A stretch of 64,000 nucleotides of DNA from Dyella sp. S184 (lineage in GTDB: Bacteria > Pseudomonadota > Gammaproteobacteria > Xanthomonadales > Rhodanobacteraceae): NCBI RefSeq assembly GCF_009766065.1, contig NZ_LMUE01000002.1, forward strand, positions 1,470,169 through 1,534,168. The letters run 5' to 3'. A program made the translations under genes and the position numbers. Under the pieces are notes generated by a model. It was not told the DNA's origin and did not search any database. It saw only the letters and a program-made list of their open reading frames with translations. Shown here piece after piece: positions 26,546-35,183 of the stretch. Position 1 is the stretch's first letter; every line of letters begins with the position of its first letter.

Positions 26546-27121
26546 ATGCGCCTGGAATCCACTGCCAGCTTCGCGTCCACGCCCTCGCCATGGCGCATCG
26601 TGCGTCAGTCGTTGCTGGTGACCGCGCTCCTGCTGCTGGCCGCGTGCGCCAGCAACCCGCATCGACGCGAGCCGACCTTCACCGACTCGCATTCCTCGCT
26701 GGCCGATCTGCCGGCCCGCGCACCTTCGGCTGCCAGTGCCGGCGCTGCAAACGATGTGCTGTTCCGCGCCATGGCCCTGGTCGGTACGCCTTACCATTGG
26801 GGCGGCAACACGCCGGCAGGTGGTTTCGACTGCAGCGGGCTGGTCGATTACATCTATCGACAGGCAACCGACATCCTGCTGCCGCACAGCTCGCGCGAAA
26901 TGGCCGCGATGAGCGGACTGAAGGTGTCACGGATGACCGAGCTGGCCAGTGGCGACCTCGTGTTCTTTGGCAGCCGAGGCGGCATCAGCCATGTCGGCGT
27001 GTACGTGGGCAAGGGCCGCTTCGTGCATGCGCCGAACAGCGGCGGCACGGTGCGGCTGGACGATATCGACGGACCGTACTGGCGCGACCATTTCGAATAC
27101 GGCAAGCGACTGCTCGATTGA
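26546..27121 (+). CDS. NlpC/P60-family peptidoglycan hydrolase lipoprotein
   Basis: Predicted outer-membrane or periplasmic lipoprotein, 191 residues; lipobox LLLAAC with Cys34. The C-terminal NlpC/P60 domain (about 70-190) has the catalytic triad Cys96 (FDCSGL), His149 (SHVGVYVG) and His161 (VHAPNSG). Such enzymes cut peptide stems of peptidoglycan (Spr/MepS-like). The ATG at 26546 is preceded by GAGG inside a hairpin, which may control translation. Confidence 0.92.
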   Translation: MRLESTASFASTPSPWRIVRQSLLVTALLLLAACASNPHRREPTFTDSHSSLADLPARAPSAASAGAANDVLFRAMALVGTPYHWGGNTPAGGFDCSGLVDYIYRQATDILLPHSSREMAAMSGLKVSRMTELASGDLVFFGSRGGISHVGVYVGKGRFVHAPNSGGTVRLDDIDGPYWRDHFEYGKRLLD

Positions 27122-27188
27122 GATCAACAGCAGGCGAATGCCAAACGCATGGAATCCCCTCTGTGGCCAGGGCATGGAGCTGCCGAGT

Positions 27189-28427
27189 TCAAACCGACCG
27201 TGTCGCCACCACCGGCGGCACGTTGGAAGCACGGCGCGCCGGTACCAGCACCGCCGCCTGACCGAGCGCGAGCATGGCAAGTACGCCTATGCCTACGTAG
27301 CGCAACGGAAGACGCGTCATCTCGTAATGCGTCATCAACCATTCGTTGAGACCAAAGGCAAACAGCGCGCCGGCTACCACGCCACCACCGGCGATCAGCA
27401 GGTTCTCAATCTGAAAGTAACGCCGGATGTCGATCCTGCGGGCACCGAGTGCACGCCGCACGCCGATCTGCCGGGTTCGTTGACCCACCCAGAAACTGGT
27501 CAGGCCGACGATACCTGCGGCGGTAACACTCAGAAGAATGACGCAAATCACGCTCATCAGCAGCGCCATACCACGATCCGACCGATAAGCCCGGGCGCGC
27601 ATTTCGGTAAACGCGTGGATCCCGCCCAAGGGTCCTGGCATGAGGCGCATCGGGTTGACTGCGAACAGTGCCTGGCGCACTTCACGCATCGCCGCTTGTA
27701 CGCGCCCCGGCCGCGCACGCACCACATAGCCTGACCAGCTTTCATCATCGCGGAACGGCTCCAGCACCGAGTTGAAGGCCCAGGTGCTCTCCGACCTCCT
27801 CGGTGTCTGCAAGCGTTCGACGATGCCCACGATGGATGATGGCTTGCCATCATCCTGATACACCGTCTGGCCGAGCGCATCGCCGTTCGGAAAGAGTGCA
27901 TCGGCCACGGGTTTGCTCACGATGATGACGGGTGAGTCGGCGTGAGCGCGTCCATGTCGGATCTCGCTGGCGTCGAAGTCGCGGCCGGCGATCAGTTGCA
28001 GGCCCAAGGTGGGCCGCAAGTGCTGGTCGCAGTAATAATAGGCCGCATGCACGGATAACCCTTTCTGATCCGCATTGAGGGTGATATCGCCGGTCGTATA
28101 CCCGCTCAGCAAGGGGATGCTTGTCGATGCGGCAACATCCTGCACATCAGGCAGGCTCCGTAACGTAGCGAGATCCGTACGCTGCAGGGCATCGAGCTGC
28201 TCGATGGTGGCGGCATCATCGCCGGCAGGCGCCGCTGGCCATCCCTGCAAAATCCAGATCAGACCGTTCTCATCGGCACCGGTCGGGCGATCCATTCGCT
28301 CGATACGCTGACCGATGATGAAGATCGCATTGGCGACGATCGCCAGCGTCAGCGCGATTTGCAGCACGATCAGCAGCACGGCAGCCTTGTGTCGCCGCAA
28401 TGCGGCCACGATCGGATGAACGGTCAT
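27189..28427 (-). CDS. MacB/FtsX-type ABC transporter permease (second of pair)
   Basis: 412 residues: one N-terminal membrane helix (about 14-40), a large periplasmic domain (about 41-290), then three C-terminal helices with the FtsX-domain signature GQRTRQIGVRRALGARR. Members of the family (MacB, LolC/E, BceB-like) transmit ATP-driven movement to the periplasm rather than forming a channel. It starts ten bases after the upstream permease gene. No ATP-binding subunit or adaptor gene lies within the window. Confidence 0.88.
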   Translation of the reverse strand: MTVHPIVAALRRHKAAVLLIVLQIALTLAIVANAIFIIGQRIERMDRPTGADENGLIWILQGWPAAPAGDDAATIEQLDALQRTDLATLRSLPDVQDVAASTSIPLLSGYTTGDITLNADQKGLSVHAAYYYCDQHLRPTLGLQLIAGRDFDASEIRHGRAHADSPVIIVSKPVADALFPNGDALGQTVYQDDGKPSSIVGIVERLQTPRRSESTWAFNSVLEPFRDDESWSGYVVRARPGRVQAAMREVRQALFAVNPMRLMPGPLGGIHAFTEMRARAYRSDRGMALLMSVICVILLSVTAAGIVGLTSFWVGQRTRQIGVRRALGARRIDIRRYFQIENLLIAGGGVVAGALFAFGLNEWLMTHYEMTRLPLRYVGIGVLAMLALGQAAVLVPARRASNVPPVVATRSV

Positions 28428-28437
28428 GGCGTGATCC

Positions 28438-29760
28438 TCACGATGCTTTCAACTGCCACGCGGGCTGTACACGCGAGGCACGATAGGTGGGGTAAACGCC
28501 TGCAACCAAAGTGGCGGTCACGGCAAGCAGCAGCGTGAGCAAGAGTAAGCTGGGGTCGATCCTCGCCAGCACAGCGTATGACGCTGGCAAGACCTGGTCG
28601 ACACTGAACACGCCCATGATCGTAAACAGCAACCCCAGGACGCCGCCGCCAACCCCAATCACGCCTGCCTCGGTTAGGAATTGCGCATAAATGGCCTTGC
28701 GCGATGCACCCAGCGCGCGTCGCACGGCGATCTCGCCGCTTCGACGCAGGAACTTGGCCAGCAGCAAGCCAACCGTATTCACAAGGCACACAATCAACAG
28801 GCCCTGCGCTACCAGCAGCGAGACCTTGGTGTCGCTGGGTACGATGTGCTCGTGATCGAGAAACGCCGGCACGTCGCGCAGACGATTGTTCGGCGCCCAG
28901 CGGAAGCGACCGGCCTTTTGCTGCTCGCTTGCATAATCATCGAGATATTGCCGATACCGTTGTACGGCTGCGACATCATCAAGTTCGGCCATATAGGCGA
29001 TCCATACGCAATCGGAGTTTTGCAGTCCGACGAAATCGCCTTGAGGATCGCTCGCGCCCTTCCTGCAACCGTCCCAGCCCGCGTTGATCATATTGATCGC
29101 CACCGAGTGCCGGAACGACAGGAACACGTCGGGGCCGTCGACACTGTAGTAGCCACCTTCGATATCGAAGAAGCGCGGCTGCAGATTCCAGTCGCGCATG
29201 ACGCCGACGATACGATAGTCGTGGTTGTCGATATCGATCGTCTTGCCGACGCTGTTGCCGCCACCGAAAACCTGCTGGTTGAGCTTGTCGCTGATCACCG
29301 CCACCGGCAACTGACTGACATCGTCGTCGACACTCCAGCCATTGCCGTAATGAAACGGCACATCCAGCATGGGGAAGAATTCGCTGTAGACCGCATAGCC
29401 ATCGAGTTCGACCGGGCCGCGGTTCCGGCCTGTGTTGGTCGGCATCAGCGACGGTCCAATCGGATAAATCGCCGATTGCCGGGTGGCCCGATGTTGACGC
29501 ATCAGCGCCATCGCATCGGCGTAGTCCAGTGCATCGGGGGGCTCGTCATGGAAGCGGTCGCCGGGCCCCCACGAGTCGATCTGTGGCATGAACAGCCGTG
29601 ACGACTTCCATGGGATCGGATCGCCGGACAGGCCTCGGAATACCGAATACGTTGTCATCGACGCCGCTACGCCGAAGCCGATCGACAGAATCATCAGTGC
29701 CGTGAGGCCAGGGCTGCGCCTAAGGCTGCGCACAGCCAGTTCGAGGTAGTAACCAAACAT
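28438..29760 (-). CDS. MacB/FtsX-type ABC transporter permease (first of pair)
   Basis: 440 residues with the same layout: N-terminal helix (about 15-42), MacB-like periplasmic domain, and three C-terminal helices with RRSGEIAVRRALGASRKAIY. The N-terminus MFGYYLELAVRSLRRSPGLT is typical of Xanthomonadaceae permease pairs that normally accompany an ATPase and a periplasmic adaptor; those partners are absent on either side. Likely forms a heterodimer with the permease encoded at 27189-28427. Confidence 0.88.
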   Translation of the reverse strand: MFGYYLELAVRSLRRSPGLTALMILSIGFGVAASMTTYSVFRGLSGDPIPWKSSRLFMPQIDSWGPGDRFHDEPPDALDYADAMALMRQHRATRQSAIYPIGPSLMPTNTGRNRGPVELDGYAVYSEFFPMLDVPFHYGNGWSVDDDVSQLPVAVISDKLNQQVFGGGNSVGKTIDIDNHDYRIVGVMRDWNLQPRFFDIEGGYYSVDGPDVFLSFRHSVAINMINAGWDGCRKGASDPQGDFVGLQNSDCVWIAYMAELDDVAAVQRYRQYLDDYASEQQKAGRFRWAPNNRLRDVPAFLDHEHIVPSDTKVSLLVAQGLLIVCLVNTVGLLLAKFLRRSGEIAVRRALGASRKAIYAQFLTEAGVIGVGGGVLGLLFTIMGVFSVDQVLPASYAVLARIDPSLLLLTLLLAVTATLVAGVYPTYRASRVQPAWQLKAS

Positions 29761-29944
29761 CCGTTTCCCCTTGCGTCACTAACCCCGTGTTGATCCGGCC
29801 TGACTTCGACCAAACCGCTTCACGAAATACTATTGCAAGCCTACCCGGTGTTGAGAGCCACCTGTGTGTAGTGTGTAGATGGAACTACGAGGCAAAGCTG
29901 CCTTCACCCGATTCTCCATGCAGCAGCCCTGCGAAACCACAACA

Positions 29945-29972
29945 AACAACGGCGCCCGCAGGCGCCGTTGTT
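29945..29972. terminator. Terminator downstream of slyD
   Basis: AACAACGGCGCC and GGCGCCGTTGTT form a 12-bp stem around CGCA, about 20 bases past the slyD stop, with T-rich sequence on either side. The remaining sequence up to the permease start (29760) shows no gene. Confidence 0.85.
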
Positions 29973-29992
29973 GTTTACGAATGTACTCAGAC

Positions 29993-30478
29993 TCAGTGCG
30001 CTTCAGCACCCGGCGGATGCGCGTGACCATGCACCACCTCTTCCTCGGTGGCATCGCGCACATCGTTGATGACCACGTCGAAGTTGAGCGTCTTTCCAGC
30101 CATCGGATGGTTCAGGTCGACGTCGATCGCGCTCATGCCGACCTTGTGCACCGTCACCGCGCGCTGGTTACCATCCTTCAGCTTAAGCACGGTAACCATG
30201 CCGGCCTTGAGGCGGCTGGCCTGCGGAAAATACTTTTTCGACATGCGCTGGATCTGGTCTTCCTGGCGTTCGCCATAGCCATCGGCCGCCGCCACCTCGA
30301 CCTGCAGCGTCTCGCCAGCCTCATGGCCTTCCAGCGCCGTTTCGAGACCCGGGATCAGCTGACCGTGGCCAAGCAGGATCCACAACTGCTCGTCGTTGTC
30401 ATGCGAGCTCTCAACCTTCTCGCCGTCCACCGTCAGCGTGTAGTGGATCGCGATGACCTTGTCCTTGCCAGCCTTCAT
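29993..30478 (-). CDS. slyD: FKBP-type peptidyl-prolyl isomerase, SlyD-like
   Basis: Cytosolic prolyl isomerase and chaperone, 161 residues. FKBP domain (about 1-70 and 130-150) with an inserted flap domain (about 75-125), including DGYGERQEDQIQRM and NHPMAGKTLNFDVVI. The C-terminal tail is short and His-containing (HGHAHPPGAEAH); in E. coli a longer Cys/His tail delivers nickel, so metal binding may be reduced here. Confidence 0.92.
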   Translation of the reverse strand: MKAGKDKVIAIHYTLTVDGEKVESSHDNDEQLWILLGHGQLIPGLETALEGHEAGETLQVEVAAADGYGERQEDQIQRMSKKYFPQASRLKAGMVTVLKLKDGNQRAVTVHKVGMSAIDVDLNHPMAGKTLNFDVVINDVRDATEEEVVHGHAHPPGAEAH

Positions 30479-30528
30479 TGCCTGTCTCTCGAAGAAGTAA
30501 AGAACGCAATTCTATCAGTGCATCCGGA

Positions 30529-31761
30529 TCATGGCCGCGTCTTCTCGAAATCCAGCCCGCGCGCTTCCGGACCCAGCCACACCAGCAGCGCCAGGATCAC
30601 CGCGACCACGGCAATCCACAGCGACATCGCGAAGGCATAGTCACCGCCGCGCCAATGAGCGATCCAGGTCTGCGCCGTGGCCGTGCCGGCCGCCAGCAGG
30701 TTGCCCATCTGATAGGCAAACCCCGGCAAGGTGGCGCGCATCGAACCCGGCGAGAGTTCGTTGAGATGCGTTGGCACCACGCCCCATGCGCCCTGCACCA
30801 TCACCTGGATCAGGAACGCACCGAGGCCGAGCAGCAGCAACGAGCCGCCGTAGGTCCATAATGGAATCACCGGGATCGCGAGCAGCGCGGCAATGATCAT
30901 CGCCTTGCGCCGACCGATCCGCTCGGACAATCCACCGAAGAACAAACCGCCGACCAGCGCACCGAGATTGAGCAGTGCGACCAGCATGAAGGCCGCACCG
31001 GAGCTGGTATCCAGGTGCAGGTTCACTTCCTCGAAGGTGTGATACATGTCCTGCGAGCCATGGCTGAACATGTTGAAGGCCGCCATCAACAGCATCAGAT
31101 AGATCGCCAGCTTCCAGTGACCGCGCATGGATTCAAGCACGCCCGTCTTCTGCTGCTGCGCCTGACCGCTCTGCCACACCGGCGACTCGGGCACGCTGCG
31201 GCGGATGTACAGCACCAGCAGCGCCGGTACGGCGCCGACCACGAAAAGCCCGCGCCAGCCGATGTGATCGAACAGCAGCCAGTTCGCCAGCGCGGCGAGG
31301 AAAAACCCACAGGGGTAACCACTCTGCAGCAGACCGGAAATCAGTCCGCGCGACTTGGCCGGGATCGACTCCATCGCGAGCGAGGCACCGATGCCCCACT
31401 CGCCACCCATCGCGATACCGAACAGGAAGCGCAACACCAGCAGCATCGTAAGTGAGGTCGAGAACGCGGTGGCCAGCTCGAACAGCGAGAACAGGATCAC
31501 GTCCAGCATCAGGATCGGGCGCCGGCCGAAGCGATCGGCCAGCCGTCCGAACAGCATCGCACCCAGCGGCCGCGCGGCCAGGGTCAGGAACAGGCCGTAG
31601 GTGACCTTGGCATTGTCCACGCCGAATTCCTTCGATACAGCGACAATGACGAAGGTCAGCAGGAAGTAGTCGAATGCATCCAGCGTCCAGCCGAGGAAAC
31701 TTGCCAGCACGGTATGCCGCTGGGTGGTGTCAAGTTCACGCAAGGGTGCAAGCAATGACAT
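30529..31761 (-). CDS. MFS carrier, sialate/carboxylate:H+ symporter-like
   Basis: Twelve-helix inner-membrane transporter of about 410 residues. The cytoplasmic loop motif FGRLADRFGRRPILM lies between helices 2 and 3 and a second copy, FGGLSERIGRRKAMI, is in the other half. It resembles NanT/JEN-like organic acid:proton symporters (N-terminus ASFLGWTLDAFDYFLLTF). The start at MSLLAPLREL is supported by GAGGAG eight bases upstream; an ATG 27 bases earlier is unlikely. The substrate cannot be fixed; no sialate genes are near. Confidence 0.85.
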   Translation of the reverse strand: MSLLAPLRELDTTQRHTVLASFLGWTLDAFDYFLLTFVIVAVSKEFGVDNAKVTYGLFLTLAARPLGAMLFGRLADRFGRRPILMLDVILFSLFELATAFSTSLTMLLVLRFLFGIAMGGEWGIGASLAMESIPAKSRGLISGLLQSGYPCGFFLAALANWLLFDHIGWRGLFVVGAVPALLVLYIRRSVPESPVWQSGQAQQQKTGVLESMRGHWKLAIYLMLLMAAFNMFSHGSQDMYHTFEEVNLHLDTSSGAAFMLVALLNLGALVGGLFFGGLSERIGRRKAMIIAALLAIPVIPLWTYGGSLLLLGLGAFLIQVMVQGAWGVVPTHLNELSPGSMRATLPGFAYQMGNLLAAGTATAQTWIAHWRGGDYAFAMSLWIAVVAVILALLVWLGPEARGLDFEKTRP

Positions 31762-31802
31762 CTGGAGCTCCTCGGACAGGACCGGCAAATCGTCGCTATC
31801 GT

Positions 31803-31839
31803 ATGCATGGCATGCTCAAGGCGCGCAACTGCCATGCAT
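31803..31839. promoter_or_regulatory. Perfect 10-bp inverted repeat between MFS and methyltransferase genes
   Basis: ATGCATGGCA (31803-31812) and TGCCATGCAT (31830-31839) are exact inverted repeats, 27 bases between arm centres, in the 138-base divergent gap. Spacing would suit an operator; it could also fold in RNA. Confidence 0.4.
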
Positions 31840-31899
31840 GACACGCAGGCATCCGATGACCTAGGCTGACTTTCTGCGCCCTCGATATGTGGAACCCGG

Positions 31900-32556
31900 A
31901 TGGATCGAACCACGTGCGCACGGATCGCCAAGCTGTATGACAGCCGGCTGCAGCGCGGCTATGTCATGGGCAAGTTGGCCAACGATCCAGTCTATGCCGC
32001 CACGGTCGCGGCGATTGCCGACACACAGCTGCCGTTGCTCGATCTTGGCTGCGGGATCGGCCTGCTCGGACAGTATCTGAGCGCGGAAGGCCATCGACAG
32101 CCCTACGTCGGACTTGATCATGACGAACGCAAGATCGCGGCCGCACAACGCGCTGCACAACGCGCCGGACTGAATGCGACGATGACCTTGCGCCATGCCG
32201 ATGCGGCCGAACTTCCCGCGCTGCACGGCCACGTCGCCTTGCTCGACGTGCTGCACTACCTGCCAGCCGAGCGGCAGCCTGCGCTGCTGCAGGCGGCGAT
32301 CCGACACCTGGCACCACAAGGCTGTCTTATCATCCGCAACGTGTTGCGCGAACCGAACTGGCGCTTCCATGTCACCCGGCTGGGGGAATTTTTCCTGCGC
32401 ACATCCGGCTGGATTCCCGATGGCGCTCAGCACTATCCGACGGCCGGCGAATTGCGTGTACCGCTGGAAAACGCCGGGCTCGACGTGCGTATCGAACCAT
32501 TGCGAGGGCGTACGCCGTTCAACAGTTACCTGATCGTGGCACGAGCGTTGTCCTGA
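31900..32556 (+). CDS. Class I SAM-dependent methyltransferase, substrate unknown
   Basis: 218 residues with motif I LLDLGCGIGLLGQYL near 46-60 and acidic motif II GLDHDE. The N-terminal LYDSRLQRGYVMGKLANDP is unlike UbiE/UbiG. Substrate unknown. Its neighbours (MFS carrier divergent, rhlE downstream) do not indicate a pathway. The last 178 bases before rhlE hold only its leader region. Confidence 0.8.
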   Translation: MDRTTCARIAKLYDSRLQRGYVMGKLANDPVYAATVAAIADTQLPLLDLGCGIGLLGQYLSAEGHRQPYVGLDHDERKIAAAQRAAQRAGLNATMTLRHADAAELPALHGHVALLDVLHYLPAERQPALLQAAIRHLAPQGCLIIRNVLREPNWRFHVTRLGEFFLRTSGWIPDGAQHYPTAGELRVPLENAGLDVRIEPLRGRTPFNSYLIVARALS

Positions 32557-32706
32557 CAGGCATTCCGTCGCGGTCGACGTGCCTCTGTTCAGGTTCACCT
32601 CCGCAAAGGCAGGCATCGTGCCAATGTCCTGCTATACTTGTCAGCGCAGTCGCTCTGACTGCTGCGGCACACCGCCGCCCTTTCCCCAAGTTTGCAACAC
32701 GGTATG

Positions 32707-32732
32707 AACACTCCGGGTTGCTCAGGAGTGTT
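32707..32732 (+). promoter_or_regulatory. Hairpin burying the Shine-Dalgarno of rhlE
   Basis: AACACTCC (32707-32714) and GGAGTGTT (32725-32732) form a perfect 8-bp stem around a 10-base loop. The ribosome site GGAG (32725-32728) lies in the second arm, six bases before the ATG. A TATACT hexamer at 32633-32638 could be the promoter -10, giving a leader of about 100 bases. Confidence 0.6.
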
Positions 32733-32734
32733 AC

Positions 32735-34072
32735 ATGTCTTTCGATTCGCTGGGCCTTGCGCCCGCGTTGTTGCGTGCGCTTGCCGATTACGGCTACACC
32801 CAGGCTACCCCGATCCAGACCGCCGCGATTCCGCCGGCGCTGGAAGGTCACGACCTGCTTGCTGCTGCCCAGACCGGCACCGGCAAAACCGCCGCTTTCG
32901 CACTGCCGCTGCTGCAGAAGCTGTCCACCAGCGGCCAGACCATGACCCGTCGCCCGCGTGCGCTGGTGCTGACCCCGACCCGCGAGCTGGCCGCCCAGGT
33001 ACATGAGAACCTGCGCGACTACGGCAAGCACATGCAGGTCAGCGCCACCACCATCTTCGGCGGCGTCAGCATGGGCCCGCAGATCAACGCACTGCGTCGC
33101 GGCGTGGATATCGTCATCGCCACCCCCGGTCGCTTGATGGACCACATGCAGCAGCGCACGCTGGACCTGTCCGGCGTGGAAACACTGATCCTGGATGAAG
33201 CCGACCGCATGCTCGACATGGGCTTCCTGCCGGCACTGAAGCGCATCCTCGTCGCGCTGCCGAAGAAGCGCCAGACGCTGCTGTTCTCGGCCACCTTCGC
33301 ACCGGCGATCAAGACGCTGGCGATGGAGTTCATGCACAACCCGCGCGAGATCTCGGTCTCGACGCCGAACGCGGTCGCCACCCTGGTCAGCCATCAGGTG
33401 CACCCGGTCGACACCTCGCGCAAGCGCGATCTGCTGCTGCACCTGCTGTCGGCCGACAGCCGCCGCCAGTCGCTGGTGTTCAGCCGCACCAAGCATGGCG
33501 CCGACAAGCTGGTGACGTTCCTGAATGCCTCCGGCCTGCGTACCGCCGCGATCCACGGCAACAAGAGCCAGAACGCGCGTACCCGCGCACTGAGCGACTT
33601 CAAGAGCGGCCGCATCACCGTGATGGTGGCCACTGATATCGCCGCGCGCGGCATCGATATCGAGCAGCTGCCGATCGTGATCAATTTCGACCTGCCATCC
33701 GTAGCCGAAGACTATGTGCATCGCATCGGCCGTACTGGCCGTGCCGGCATGGAAGGCCTGGCGGTGTCGCTGGTCAGCCACGACGAGTCCGGCCTGTTGC
33801 ATGACATCCGCAAACTGCTCAAGCAGGACATTGCGATCACGCCGATTGCCGGTTACGAGCCGTCCACCCCGCTGCGCCTGGATGCCGGTGCACCGCGCCC
33901 GAAGCAAGGTGGTGGTGGCAATGGTGGTGGGCAGCGTCAATCGCGCGCGCCGCGCCAGGGCAAGCCGTCCGGTTCGGCCCGACCGAGTGGCTATGCGCCG
34001 CAGGGTCGTGGCGACCACGCCGCCGGCAACCAGCGCCGCCGCTCGAATTCGCGACCGGCCGCCAAGGCCTGA
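32735..34072 (+). CDS. rhlE: DEAD-box RNA helicase RhlE
   Basis: ATP-dependent RNA helicase of 445 residues. Motifs in order: Q motif with TPIQTAAIPPALEG, Walker A AQTGTGKT, DEAD box VETLILDEADRML, SAT, and HRIGRTGRAG. The C-terminus is Gly/Arg/Gln-rich and probably binds RNA. In relatives RhlE acts in ribosome assembly and cold adaptation. The start is fixed by homology (MSFDSLGL) and GGAG six bases upstream within a hairpin. Confidence 0.95.
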   Translation: MSFDSLGLAPALLRALADYGYTQATPIQTAAIPPALEGHDLLAAAQTGTGKTAAFALPLLQKLSTSGQTMTRRPRALVLTPTRELAAQVHENLRDYGKHMQVSATTIFGGVSMGPQINALRRGVDIVIATPGRLMDHMQQRTLDLSGVETLILDEADRMLDMGFLPALKRILVALPKKRQTLLFSATFAPAIKTLAMEFMHNPREISVSTPNAVATLVSHQVHPVDTSRKRDLLLHLLSADSRRQSLVFSRTKHGADKLVTFLNASGLRTAAIHGNKSQNARTRALSDFKSGRITVMVATDIAARGIDIEQLPIVINFDLPSVAEDYVHRIGRTGRAGMEGLAVSLVSHDESGLLHDIRKLLKQDIAITPIAGYEPSTPLRLDAGAPRPKQGGGGNGGGQRQSRAPRQGKPSGSARPSGYAPQGRGDHAAGNQRRRSNSRPAAKA

Positions 34073-34091
34073 GCGATTATTCGAGCTATGC

Positions 34092-34123
34092 CAAACGTGG
34101 CGGCCTGATGGCCGCCACGTTTG
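34092..34123. terminator. Perfect 14-bp hairpin terminator between rhlE and fghA
   Basis: CAAACGTGGCGGCC and GGCCGCCACGTTTG pair perfectly around TGAT in the 114-base convergent gap. T content after the stem is low on either strand, but position and stability point to bidirectional termination. Confidence 0.85.
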
Positions 34124-34186
34124 TATGTGGGGCCCGGATCCCGTCGCCGCATTGCGCTCAGACGCCGTAAGCGGTCATCGCGATAC

Positions 34187-35041
34187 TCAGAGCAACCCCA
34201 GCGCTGCAGCGTGATGGCGCAGGTGATCGTCGATAAAGCTGGTGATGAACCAGTAGCTGTGGTCGTAACCGGGATGCCGGCGCAGCAGCAAGGCCTGGCC
34301 CGCTTCCGCGCAGGCCTGATCGAACAGTTCGGGTTTCAGCTGGGCTTCGAGAAACGGGTCGGCCTCGCCCTGGTCGATCAGAATCGTGCCGGGAAAGGTC
34401 TGCCGCTGCACCAATGCGCAGGCGTCGACATCGGCCCACGCCTGCGGGTCGGATCCGAGATAACGCGGCAGCGCCTTCAGACCCCACGGTACCTGGCTCG
34501 GCGCCACGATCGGCGCAAAGGCCGACACCGAGCGATAACGTGCTGGGTGCTTCAGCGCGATCGTCAACGCGCCATGACCGCCCATCGAGTGACCGCAGAT
34601 ACTGCTGCGCTGCGCATCCACCGGAAAATGCGCGGCGATCAGTGCCGGCAACTCGTCCGCCACGTAGCTGTGCATGCGAAACCGTGACGACCACGGCGCC
34701 TCGGTCGCATCGAGGTAAAAGCCGGCGCCTTCGCCGAACTCCCAGTCGCCGGTGGCGCCGTCGATGCCGGTGGCACGCGGGCTGGTATCGGGCATCACCA
34801 GCACCATGCCCAGCTCCGCAGCCAGCCTCTGCGCGCCGGCCTTGAGCGTGGCGGTTTCCTCGGTGCAGGTCAGCCCCGCCAGGAAGTACAGCACCGGGCA
34901 ACGCTGCTGCGTGGCCTGCGGCGGCTGATAGACCGCAAAGCGCATCGGGCCGGCGCAGGCTTCTGAGTAATGCCGGTAAAAGCCCTGCACACCGCCATGC
35001 AGCCGCTGTTCGGAGATCGTTTCGAGCATGCCTGTCGCCAT
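34187..35041 (-). CDS. fghA: S-formylglutathione hydrolase
   Basis: Serine esterase that splits S-formylglutathione to glutathione and formate in formaldehyde detoxification; 284 residues. The nucleophile motif is GHSMGGHGAL and the late His lies in YDHSYWFI. The usual partner, glutathione-dependent formaldehyde dehydrogenase (adhC), is not in the window; the gene stands alone between two helicase genes. The first ATG is given; a second one four codons later is equally plausible. Confidence 0.94.
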   Translation of the reverse strand: MATGMLETISEQRLHGGVQGFYRHYSEACAGPMRFAVYQPPQATQQRCPVLYFLAGLTCTEETATLKAGAQRLAAELGMVLVMPDTSPRATGIDGATGDWEFGEGAGFYLDATEAPWSSRFRMHSYVADELPALIAAHFPVDAQRSSICGHSMGGHGALTIALKHPARYRSVSAFAPIVAPSQVPWGLKALPRYLGSDPQAWADVDACALVQRQTFPGTILIDQGEADPFLEAQLKPELFDQACAEAGQALLLRRHPGYDHSYWFITSFIDDHLRHHAAALGLL

Positions 35042-35183
35042 CCATGTATCCGCCCCAAAGCATAACCGCGCGCAGCCGCGGCATCGTGTTCAGCCAGCAC
35101 GGCGGCGCGCAGGCGCGCGGACTGGTAGAATGCACGGCTTGCGCGCCGCATTCCCGGTGCTGCTCTCTGTTCCCGAGGTTCCC

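Noticed and set aside
32704..32770. Short upstream reading frame before rhlE (ATG at 32704)
   Set aside because: It overlaps rhlE out of frame and lacks a ribosome site; the region is better explained as a hairpin leader.
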